A stretch of 9,095 nt of DNA from an uncultured Alistipes sp. (GTDB lineage: Bacteria > Bacteroidota > Bacteroidia > Bacteroidales > Rikenellaceae), in contig UROX01000102.1 of the NCBI GenBank assembly GCA_900549685.1, forward strand, positions 1 through 9,095, written 5' to 3'. The position numbers were made by a program, and so were the translations under genes. Positions 1 through 5,856 of this stretch are shown one piece after another (position 1 is the stretch's first letter; each line of letters opens with the position of its first letter). The notes under the pieces are model-generated. The model made no database searches. It was not told the DNA's origin and was given only the letters and a program-made list of their open reading frames with translations.

Positions 1-529
1 CCGGAGTGACTCCCAGATAAGAGGCCAGACAAGCCAGCGGAATCCGTCGCAACAGATCGGGCCGGCTCTTCGCCAACGCCTCGTAGCGTTCGGAGGCCGT
101 GGTGAACAACAACGGGATAAACTTCTCTTCCGCACGCAGGAACTCGGCCTCGGCGAACTTCCGGCCCCAATTGGCGATGTGAATATCCTCCCGGAACAAT
201 TTCTCCAACATCTCCCGTCTGAGAAGATACAAAACGGTGTCTTCGACGCATTCGACGGTTTCGTATCCCCGTTCGTTATCGACGTAACTCTTCAAAGAGA
301 CGACCGTCGTCCCTTCGGTCCCGATCCAGAAAGTCACCTCCCTGCCTTTGGCCTCCACATAGGCGCGGACGATACCCCGGCTCACGAAAAAAACGGTCCG
401 CTCGATCTTTCCCGCCTCCAGTATGCGGGTACCTTTGGGGTACGTCACTTCCGACAGACACTCCGCCAACCGCTCGACGGAGGCTCGCGGCATCGGGCAA
501 ACGCCCTCGATAATATCGTATTTGTTCAT
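1..529 (-). CDS. Crp/Fnr-family transcriptional regulator, C-terminus cut by window edge
   Basis: Reading leftwards from the ATG at 529-527, the frame is open to the window edge and gives 176 residues. Residues about 15-110 look like a cyclic-nucleotide-binding-type beta-roll, with YPKGTRILEAGKIERTVFFV and then a glycine-rich FWIGTEGTTV stretch. Residues about 118-142 resemble the dimerisation helix. Residues 163-176 (IPLACLASYLGVTP) are the start of the helix-turn-helix, as in the Bacteroidetes Crp/Fnr group. The recognition helix lies outside the window, and about 15-25 residues are probably missing compared with the usual length near 190. No cysteine cluster suggests an iron-sulfur centre, so the ligand is unknown. 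The gene is divergent from the SMR transporter gene, which makes that gene a plausible target (inference). Nine of its 18 leucine codons are TTG, unlike the CTG-rich neighbours. The family call is firm; the ligand and regulon are unknown. Confidence 0.88.
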   Translation of the reverse strand, partial: MNKYDIIEGVCPMPRASVERLAECLSEVTYPKGTRILEAGKIERTVFFVSRGIVRAYVEAKGREVTFWIGTEGTTVVSLKSYVDNERGYETVECVEDTVLYLLRREMLEKLFREDIHIANWGRKFAEAEFLRAEEKFIPLLFTTASERYEALAKSRPDLLRRIPLACLASYLGVTP

Positions 530-548
530 CGCACGTATCCGGTTTAAG

Positions 549-568
549 AAATACGAAAATACGCATTT
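549..568. promoter_or_regulatory. Candidate operator: imperfect inverted repeat between the divergent genes
   Basis: AAATACG (549-555) and CGCATTT (562-568) are inverted repeats matching at 6 of 7 positions, separated by 6 bases. Crp/Fnr proteins bind palindromes with short arms and a spacer of this order. It lies 20 bases upstream of the regulator's start codon and about 57 bases upstream of the SMR -7 box, so autoregulation or control of both genes is possible. The arms do not match TGTGA-N6-TCACA or TTGAT-N4-ATCAA, so the assignment is inference. Confidence 0.3.
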
Positions 569-624
569 CCGGTCTCATCCGACACTTCTTATCCGATGTA
601 AAGCACAACGACGGACAGAAAGAT

Positions 625-632
625 TACCTTTG
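625..632 (+). promoter_or_regulatory. Candidate -7 promoter box for the SMR gene
   Basis: TACCTTTG fits the Bacteroidetes -7 consensus TAnnTTTG exactly and lies 42 bases before the SMR start codon. No TTG is present about 20 bases upstream, so the -33 half is missing or degenerate. That would suit a promoter that depends on an activator such as the divergent Crp/Fnr protein. Confidence 0.5.
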
Positions 633-674
633 CGGTCTCGGTATAACCATCGACACGAAACTAAGGAATCGGAT

Positions 675-995
675 ATGAACTGGATCGTTCTGATCGTGGC
701 CGGATTGTTCGAATCGGGCTTCGCTTTCTGCCTGGGAAAAATGAAAGGCGTCACGGGTACGGCCTACTACCTCTGGGGCGCAGGTTTTCTGATCTGTCTG
801 ACGGCAAGCATGGTGCTGCTCGCCAAAGCCGTGCGGACCATCCCCATCGGCACGGCCTATCCCGTGTGGACCGGCATCGGCGCGGTGTGCACGGTGATTC
901 TGGGCATCGTTTTCTTCCACGAGCAGGCCTCCTTCGCCCGCCTGTTTTTCATCGCCACGCTGATCGCCTCCGTCATCGGACTGAAAATGGTCTGA
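675..995 (+). CDS. Small multidrug resistance (SMR) family transporter, SugE/Gdx-like
   Basis: This 106-residue protein is almost entirely four membrane helices (about 3-21, 31-50, 57-78 and 86-104), as expected for an SMR proton antiporter that works as an antiparallel dimer in the inner membrane. The essential membrane glutamate is E13, within AGLFES. The motif PIGTAYPVWTGIGAV (57-71) contains the conserved tyrosine (Y62) and tryptophan (W65) and resembles guanidinium exporters (Gdx/SugE) more than EmrE. Two differences from Gdx stand out. The tryptophan three residues after the glutamate is phenylalanine (F16). Loop 1 is about three residues longer, with GKMKGVTG in place of the usual K-x-x-x-G-F-T-R. 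The substrate could therefore be guanidinium, a quaternary ammonium compound or something else. The ATG at 675 was chosen because the in-frame extension upstream to 423 is not membrane-like and crosses the promoter. Transcription is probably monocistronic. Confidence 0.88.
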   Translation: MNWIVLIVAGLFESGFAFCLGKMKGVTGTAYYLWGAGFLICLTASMVLLAKAVRTIPIGTAYPVWTGIGAVCTVILGIVFFHEQASFARLFFIATLIASVIGLKMV

Positions 996-1326
996 CACGA
1001 AGAATCCCGACACACCGCCGGAAAGCGGATGCGACGCCTCTCTGGAACACGGCACCGACCCGGCAGCGGGAATTTCGGGACATTCGAAGTACGCAATTGC
1101 TGCCGAAAGACATAAACACGACGCAAACGAGCGGGAACGACCGATCTGCCTTGTCTTTTCCGCCGAATGTCCGTAATTTTACCCCGGTCCTGTCGGGCCG
1201 TGACGCCCTGTCCGTTCCCGAAGCGGAAAGGCCCAGCCCCCGAGACCGCCCCGGAACGCTCCGCCGCCCGACGGCACGGAACCGGACAGAATTTGGGACA
1301 CGCACACACTCATATTCGCCATCACG
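996..1326 (+). other. 331-base gap between SMR and DUF4153 genes
   Basis: I see no credible gene here on either strand. The open frames through it are low-complexity, Arg/Pro-rich readings typical of out-of-frame GC-rich DNA. It contains a promoter candidate (1151-1181) and a distant perfect 7-base inverted repeat, CGGCAGC (1061-1067) with GCTGCCG (1099-1105), with a 31-base loop and no U-run. No convincing terminator follows the SMR gene. If the promoter is real, the next gene has a leader of about 135 bases. Confidence 0.6.
1151..1181 (+). promoter_or_regulatory. Candidate promoter for the DUF4153 gene
   Basis: TTG (1151-1153), 20 bases, then TAATTTTA (1174-1181) fits the Bacteroidetes TTG-N19-21-TAnnTTTG layout with one mismatch at the last base. 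The spacing matches the stronger promoter in front of the tRNA-Leu gene. It is the best promoter I can find ahead of the start codon at 1327. Confidence 0.4.
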
Positions 1327-3060
1327 ATGAAAGAAAAAATCAAACGCCTGATCGCCAATCTGGGACAGACCGTGCGGCATACGCCCGCCGAAACGTTCCT
1401 GAGCCTCTATTCGCTGCTCGTACTCTCTTTGATCCGCGAAGACGCCTTCGGCGAGAACGAAGCCTACGGATGGCTGCTGCCCGTATTTTTCTGTTTCTCG
1501 ATGATCCTCGACAAACTGTGCACGAAAGGGAAGGTACGGATCGTATATTACCTCTCGCCGCTGGCGGCCTTCCCGTGGCTCTGGACGGACGTGAAGGCAT
1601 GGCTCGACCCGGCGACCTACTCCGTCACGCTGGCCGTCTGCGGACTGGGACTGGCCGCCTGTACCCGGATACGGGAAAACAAACCCTTCGTCGAACGGAT
1701 CATGCGCTACGTATACGACCTGACCGCCGCGCTGCTGCTCGCTCTGGCGACCTTTCTGGCCGTCATCGCCATCTTTTTCTCGGTCGTCTATATCTTCGAC
1801 GTCTTCCACTCCGTCGAAAACGATCTCTCGTTCTACGCGATGCTCGCGGCTTTCACGGTCCTTCTGCCGATCTGCTTTCTGTCGTTCGACCGCGACAGCG
1901 ATGAAGACTCGGGCATCCGTCCCTCGGCGTTTTTCGACATCCTGACGAACTACGTGCTGACACCGGCGGTGATCGCCTACACGGTTCTGCTCTACCTCTA
2001 CTTCGGGACGATCCTGCTGCGATGGTCGCTGCCCAAAGGCGGCATCGCCTATCTGGTTTTCGGCTACGCCATCGTGGCTCTGCTCGTCAAGGCCGTCCAG
2101 CCGCTGCTGAACAGGCAGTTATACGACTGGTATTACAAGCGCTTCAGCCTGATCGCCCTGCCTGCGCTGGGCATGTTCTGGATCGGTGCCGGATACCGCA
2201 TACACCAGTACGGATTCACACAGGAGCGGGTCTACCTGCTCGTCTGCGGAGCCGTCATGACGCTGACCGTGCTCATGTTCCTGAACCGCCGCACGGGCCG
2301 GTATTTTTACGCCACGATCGCAGCGACCGGACTGCTGGCGCTGTTCACCTACATCCCCGGACTCACGGCCGAATCGATCGGTCTGCGCTCCCAATTCCGC
2401 CGTACGGACCGCATCGCCGCACGCCTCGGACTCGCCGATGCGTCGGGAAAGCTCGTCGCGACGAAACGTCCCGACGCGGACACGTCGTATCGAGAAGATT
2501 ACGTGCAACTGTACGAAGCGTATCTCTATCTCGAACGCAACGGCGGCGAAAAAATGCTGAAGAGACGCTACGGCATAGCCGACGCCGGCGAACTGCGCCG
2601 CAAGATCGTTCCCGCCCCGATAGAAGACTATGTCATGTACCCCGCTTTCTTCGCCCGTGAAGACACGGACACGGTTGCGGTCAAAGGGCTGTATCTGCAG
2701 ACGGAAGGACGGCCGAGCGACATATCGGGTTACGCCAGACTGTACACGCTGCGAAGCTACGACGACGACATCCATCCGCACTACCGGCTCCACGACGATA
2801 CGCTGTCGATCATCATGCCCGAGGGCGACACCGTACTGTCCGTGAGCATGGCCGACATACTGCGCACTCAACTGTCCGGCACCGGCTATCGCCCGGGCGA
2901 TACGGTCGCCCCGACGGACGACTCGCTCAGGGCGTGGCGCGACAGGCTGCTCGAATACCGCACCGACTCGGTCAAACTGATTTTCGAGGAGGTACATCTC
3001 GAAAAAACACCGTCGCTGCACATCGAACACCTGACGGCGACCGACATGCTCGTCCCCTGA
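1327..3060 (+). CDS. DUF4153-type multi-pass membrane protein with a C-terminal soluble domain
   Basis: The protein has 577 residues. The first ~345 hold about eleven hydrophobic segments (roughly 22-37, 48-62, 72-86, 98-112, 130-158, 168-186, 202-230, 238-257, 272-290, 300-319 and 326-345), so it is an integral inner-membrane protein. The stretch at 283-300 (MFWIGAGYRIHQYGFTQE), just before a membrane helix, resembles the Y-G-x-T-x-x-R region I associate with DUF4153/DUF4173 proteins. Residues ~350-577 are soluble and charged, and I recognise no enzymatic motif in them. The function of the family is unknown and none is claimed. The first ATG of the frame is used; there is no Shine-Dalgarno site, as is usual in this phylum. 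The gene appears to be alone, with a candidate promoter upstream and a large hairpin just after the stop codon. The gene is certain; the family name comes from memory of the pattern. Confidence 0.8.
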   Translation: MKEKIKRLIANLGQTVRHTPAETFLSLYSLLVLSLIREDAFGENEAYGWLLPVFFCFSMILDKLCTKGKVRIVYYLSPLAAFPWLWTDVKAWLDPATYSVTLAVCGLGLAACTRIRENKPFVERIMRYVYDLTAALLLALATFLAVIAIFFSVVYIFDVFHSVENDLSFYAMLAAFTVLLPICFLSFDRDSDEDSGIRPSAFFDILTNYVLTPAVIAYTVLLYLYFGTILLRWSLPKGGIAYLVFGYAIVALLVKAVQPLLNRQLYDWYYKRFSLIALPALGMFWIGAGYRIHQYGFTQERVYLLVCGAVMTLTVLMFLNRRTGRYFYATIAATGLLALFTYIPGLTAESIGLRSQFRRTDRIAARLGLADASGKLVATKRPDADTSYREDYVQLYEAYLYLERNGGEKMLKRRYGIADAGELRRKIVPAPIEDYVMYPAFFAREDTDTVAVKGLYLQTEGRPSDISGYARLYTLRSYDDDIHPHYRLHDDTLSIIMPEGDTVLSVSMADILRTQLSGTGYRPGDTVAPTDDSLRAWRDRLLEYRTDSVKLIFEEVHLEKTPSLHIEHLTATDMLVP

Positions 3061-3071
3061 CGACGCACGAC

Positions 3072-3122
3072 GTGCCGGAACACGTGCTGTCGCGCACAAA
3101 GACAGCACGTTCGGCCCGGCAC
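3072..3122 (+). terminator. Large nested hairpin after the DUF4153 gene, possible terminator
   Basis: An inner perfect 10-base stem, ACGTGCTGTC (3082-3091) with GACAGCACGT (3101-3110), has a 9-base loop. An outer perfect 7-base stem, GTGCCGG (3072-3078) with CCGGCAC (3116-3122), encloses it across a small internal loop. It starts 12 bases after the stop codon, where a transcript end is expected, but no U-run follows on either strand. It may be a non-canonical terminator or an RNA-stabilising 3' end. Confidence 0.45.
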
Positions 3123-3142
3123 GCCACGAAAGAGAAAGCCCC

Positions 3143-3158
3143 TTGTCCCCTGGGACAA
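3143..3158. repeat. Short palindrome upstream of the tRNA-Leu promoter
   Basis: TTGTCCC (3143-3149) and GGGACAA (3152-3158) are perfect inverted repeats around a CT centre. The palindrome ends 12 bases before the TTG-rich -33 region. It could be a protein-binding site for the tRNA/tig promoter, or a second small hairpin in the 3' end of the upstream transcript. The two cannot be told apart from sequence. Confidence 0.35.
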
Positions 3159-3170
3159 ATTATGCCGGAT

Positions 3171-3204
3171 TTGTTGCAAGCTGCGAAAAAAACCGCTATC
3201 TTTG
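3171..3204 (+). promoter_or_regulatory. Promoter for tRNA-Leu (and perhaps tig)
   Basis: TTGTTG (3171-3176) is followed after 20 bases by TATCTTTG (3197-3204), a full match to the Bacteroidetes -33/-7 arrangement. The -7 box ends 10 bases before the first base of the mature tRNA, leaving a very short 5' leader. It is the best promoter in the window. Confidence 0.75.
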
Positions 3205-3214
3205 TCCGGCTTAT

Positions 3215-3296
3215 GCGGATATGGCGTAATTGGTAGCCGCGCCAGACTTAGGATCTGGTGCCTAACGGCGTGGGGGTTCGAGTCCCTTTATCCGCA
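3215..3296 (+). tRNA. tRNA-Leu, anticodon UAG
   Basis: A complete 82-base cloverleaf folds. The acceptor stem is GCGGATA (3215-3221) with TATCCGC (3289-3295), and the discriminator base is A3296. The anticodon stem is CCAGA (3242-3246) with TCTGG (3254-3258), around the loop CTTAGGA with anticodon TAG at 3249-3251. A long variable arm (GCC-TAAC-GGC) marks it as class II, as expected for leucine. The T stem GGGGG (3272-3276) pairs with CCCTT (3284-3288) through two G-U pairs, and its loop is TTCGAGT. It reads CUN codons. The CCA end is not encoded (ACTTC follows) and must be added after transcription. Confidence 0.95.
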
Positions 3297-3305
3297 CTTC
3301 TCCGC

Positions 3306-3339
3306 AAGACCGCCGGTGACGCTGTCGCAGGGCGGTCTT
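3306..3339 (+). terminator. Hairpin between tRNA-Leu and tig
   Basis: AAGACCGCC (3306-3314) and GGCGGTCTT (3331-3339) form a perfect 9-base stem with a 16-base loop, starting 10 bases after the tRNA. Only ATGGGTTAAA follows, with no real U-run, so it may terminate weakly, act as a 3' processing barrier, or be a structure in a shared tRNA-tig transcript. Confidence 0.45.
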
Positions 3340-3379
3340 ATGGGTTAAATCCTGTATAAACTTAAATAAACGCGAGATA

Positions 3380-4708
3380 ATGAACATCGTCAGAGAAAAT
3401 CTTGAAAACCGTACCGCCTTGTTCAAGGTAACCGTCGGCGAGGCCGATTACAACGAAGCAGTGGACAAAGCGTTGCGCACCTACAAGCGTAAGGCCAACA
3501 TTCCGGGATTCCGTCCGGGCATGGTTCCCATGAGCATCATCAACAAGATGTACCGCAAGGGCGTCGTGGCAGAAGAGGCATACCGCGCCGCTTCGAAAGC
3601 CTGCTTCGACTACATCGAGCAGGAAAAGATCGCCACCGTGGGCGACATGATCCCGAGCGAGAAACAGCAGCCGCTGGATTTCGACAACGACACCGAATAC
3701 GAATTCGTGTTCGAAGCGGGCATCGCACCCGAAGTGAAGATCGACCTGAGCAAAAAGGACAAGATCACCCGCTATACGATCGAGATCGAGGACAAGATGC
3801 GCGAAGGATACCGCAGCAACTTCCTGCGCCGCTTCGGCAAGCTGGTCGATGTGGAAGCTGTCGAAAAGGAAGAGGCGCTCAACGTGACGCTCGAACAGGG
3901 CGAGACCAAGATCGAGGAAGCCTATGTAGGTCTGATCGGCATGAGCGATGAGGAACGCGCTCCGTTCATCGGCAAGAAGCTGGGCGACACGCTGGACGTG
4001 GACGTGACCAAACTCTACAAAACGCCCGCACAGCGTGCGTCGATACTCGGCGTCAAAGAAGCGGAACTCGAAGGAATGGATCCGAACTACAAGCTGACGA
4101 TCACCAAAATCCGTAAGTTCGCCGAACCCGAAATCAACGAGGAATTCTTCAAGATGGCCTTCCCCGACGGCGACGTGACGACGGCCGAAGCATTCGAAAA
4201 ACACATCGAAGAGAAGATCGCAGCCGATCTGGCCCGCGAGACCGAATATCTGTTCACGATCGACGTGCGCAAGTTCCTGCTCAAGAAAGCCGATCTGGCC
4301 ATGCCGGAAGATTTCCTGAAGAACTGGCTCTACACGATCAACGAAGGCAAATTCTCGATGGAAGAGATCGAGAAGGATTTCGCCCAGTTCCTTGATATGA
4401 TGCGCTGGAACCTGGTTCAGAAACATTATATCGACGAGCTGAAACTCGAAGTGACGCCCGAAGACGCGCTGAACGAAGCCAAAGCGATGGCCGCCATGCA
4501 GTTCGCCTATTACGGCATGAATCAGGTGAACGACGAAATGCTCGGCAACTACGCCAAGAGCATCCTCGACAACAAGGAAGAGAACCGCAAGATCTACGAA
4601 AAGGTATTCGAACGCAAAGTGATCGACGCCGTGACGCCGCAGATCACCGTCTCTTCGAAAACGGTTTCGCCCGAAGACTTCGGCAAACTGGTCGAAAAAG
4701 CCCAGTAA
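3380..4708 (+). CDS. tig: Trigger factor (ribosome-associated chaperone)
   Basis: The 442-residue protein is of normal length for trigger factor, which docks at the ribosomal exit tunnel and shields nascent chains. The N-terminal ribosome-binding domain (about 1-115) carries the docking signature GFRPGMVP at residues 43-50. Residues about 150-245 correspond to the FKBP-like peptidyl-prolyl isomerase domain. They are divergent, with only a weak resemblance around ALNVTLEQGETKIEEAYVGL, so isomerase activity is uncertain. Residues about 250-442 are the helical C-terminal arms that form the chaperone cradle. The ATG at 3380 begins with MNIVRENLENRTALFKVTV, the expected amphipathic N-terminus. There is no clear Shine-Dalgarno site. 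It follows tRNA-Leu without an obvious promoter of its own, and a rho-independent terminator lies 31 bases after its stop. Its position upstream of clpP and clpX is the common bacterial order. Confidence 0.96.
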   Translation: MNIVRENLENRTALFKVTVGEADYNEAVDKALRTYKRKANIPGFRPGMVPMSIINKMYRKGVVAEEAYRAASKACFDYIEQEKIATVGDMIPSEKQQPLDFDNDTEYEFVFEAGIAPEVKIDLSKKDKITRYTIEIEDKMREGYRSNFLRRFGKLVDVEAVEKEEALNVTLEQGETKIEEAYVGLIGMSDEERAPFIGKKLGDTLDVDVTKLYKTPAQRASILGVKEAELEGMDPNYKLTITKIRKFAEPEINEEFFKMAFPDGDVTTAEAFEKHIEEKIAADLARETEYLFTIDVRKFLLKKADLAMPEDFLKNWLYTINEGKFSMEEIEKDFAQFLDMMRWNLVQKHYIDELKLEVTPEDALNEAKAMAAMQFAYYGMNQVNDEMLGNYAKSILDNKEENRKIYEKVFERKVIDAVTPQITVSSKTVSPEDFGKLVEKAQ

Positions 4709-4739
4709 AAAACGCCGGGAACGGCTCACTATATGTATG

Positions 4740-4765
4740 AAGGCGCGGCTCTTACCGCGCCTTTT
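4740..4765 (+). terminator. Rho-independent terminator after tig
   Basis: AAGGCGCGG (4740-4748) pairs perfectly with CCGCGCCTT (4755-4763) around a 6-base loop, and the run of T at 4762-4765 follows directly. It lies between tig and the EEP gene and also argues against starting the EEP gene at the upstream in-frame ATG (4733), which would place the terminator inside the coding sequence. Confidence 0.75.
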
Positions 4766-4783
4766 GCACGAAAGAAAAAACAC

Positions 4784-5569
4784 ATGGGACACTTCGGGAG
4801 ATCTTTTCTGCCGTTCGCGCTGTGGATGGTATGTTTTGCTCTTCACGGACAGGGCGATACGACGAGACTGCGCGTGATGACCTATAACCTCCGGTTCGGC
4901 GAACGTGCCTCGCTCGAGGAACTGGCAGCGACGATAAGTGCCGGACAGCCCGATCTCGTAGCTTTGCAGGAAGTCGATTGCAAAACCGCACGGCCCATTG
5001 CGCCGCACCAGCACGGCAGGGATTTTGCCACGGAACTGGGATACAGGACCGGCATGCTGCCCCTGTACGGCAAAACGATCCCCCATGCCGGCGGTCTGTA
5101 CGGAATCGGCATATTGAGCGCGTTGCCCTATATCGGGGTCCGCAAAACGATGCTGCCCCGCCGAGACGAAACGGACGAACAACGGGCGATGCTGGCCGCA
5201 GAAGTCGAAACGGCACAGGGCGACACAATCGTCTTCGTCTCGACCCACCTCCATCACAGGGATGCCGAAAGCCGGCTCGAACAGATCGAGGCCCTCGTGC
5301 GGGAAGCGGCGACGTTCGGACGGCCGGTCCTGCTCGGAGGAGATTTCAACGCGGAACCCGACGAACGAGCCATCCGTTTCCTACTCGAAAACGGATGGAA
5401 GATGCTCTGCGGCACGGACCCGACTTTCCCGGCCGACCGACCCTCGATACGGATCGACTACCTGTTCGGCTATCCGGCACAGGAATGGGAACTGGAATCG
5501 ACCGAGGTCGGCGAAGCGGAAACCTCGGATCACAGACCCGTGATTTCCGTCGTACGGCTGGTACGCTGA
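4784..5569 (+). CDS. Exported endonuclease/exonuclease/phosphatase (EEP) family protein
   Basis: With the start at 4784 this is a 261-residue protein. An N-terminal hydrophobic stretch (residues 7-20, SFLPFALWMVCFAL) followed by HGQGD looks like a Sec signal peptide with cleavage near residues 21-24, so the enzyme is probably periplasmic. No lipobox is evident. The EEP catalytic motifs appear in order: MTYNLRFG (N35), LQEVD (E63, metal ligand), STHLHH (H155), GGDFNAEP (D187, N189), RIDYLF (D225) and SDHRPV (D249, H250). The fold and the metal-dependent phosphoester chemistry are therefore well supported. The substrate is not: relatives include sphingomyelinases, inositol phosphatases and DNases. 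The in-frame ATG at 4733 is rejected because the tig terminator lies between it and 4784. No clear promoter lies in the short gap, so expression may depend on readthrough from tig. Confidence 0.85.
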   Translation: MGHFGRSFLPFALWMVCFALHGQGDTTRLRVMTYNLRFGERASLEELAATISAGQPDLVALQEVDCKTARPIAPHQHGRDFATELGYRTGMLPLYGKTIPHAGGLYGIGILSALPYIGVRKTMLPRRDETDEQRAMLAAEVETAQGDTIVFVSTHLHHRDAESRLEQIEALVREAATFGRPVLLGGDFNAEPDERAIRFLLENGWKMLCGTDPTFPADRPSIRIDYLFGYPAQEWELESTEVGEAETSDHRPVISVVRLVR

Positions 5570-5856
5570 GTCTTCGCCGGACGCCCGCAGCCGGAGGGCA
5601 GGCAATATCTTTCCGTACTTTCCCGTTTCGTGTACGGAAAGAAGCGGTCATACAGGCCCGACACGACCGACCGTTCGCACGAACGGATTCAGGAAAGCAG
5701 CTCCGAACTTCGCCGAGACGGAAGCAGCTCCGCTCCGAAGACGCAGGCTGTCGCGGACAGCGGAGATCGGGCGGGAAAATTCCGATTTTCCGGATACGAC
5801 AAAAGATACGTGACGGAAGAATCAAAATTTTCGGAACAACGACAAAACGAAAAGAT
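5570..5856 (+). other. Hairpin-rich gene-free leader region before clpP
   Basis: No credible gene is present in these 287 bases, but three perfect inverted repeats are. CTTTCCGTAC (5609-5618) pairs with GTACGGAAAG (5632-5641). CCGTTCG (5671-5677) pairs with CGAACGG (5680-5686). GGAAAAT (5774-5780) pairs with ATTTTCC (5785-5791) around the tetraloop TCCG. An 11-base direct repeat, AAGCAGCTCCG, occurs at 5695-5705 and 5722-5732. None of the hairpins has a U-run. No full TAnnTTTG box was found; the nearest is TATCTTTC (5606-5613), with no TTG at the right distance, and it overlaps the first hairpin. The end of the EEP transcript and the start of the clpP transcript should both lie here, so some repeats may be operators or RNA structures controlling clpP. 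Confidence 0.5.

Noticed and set aside
276..608. Leftward 110-codon frame at the left end
   Set aside because: The Crp/Fnr frame from 529 covers the same DNA with clear family similarity; this one is out of frame.
633..674. Guanidine riboswitch in front of the SMR gene
   Set aside because: Only about 40 bases lie between the -7 box and the start codon, and they show neither the paired ACGR-loop hairpins of class II nor room for class I.
3362..5257. Long leftward open frame (631 codons) antisense to tig and part of the EEP gene
   Set aside because: It mirrors the codon structure of tig on the other strand, crosses the tig terminator and gives a Phe/His/Arg-rich sequence with no domain. tig itself has unmistakable motifs.
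4978..5856. In-frame upstream extension of clpP
   Set aside because: The extension reads the EEP gene out of frame and gives an Arg/Gly/Pro-rich sequence. The ATG at 5857 gives a normal ClpP N-terminus.
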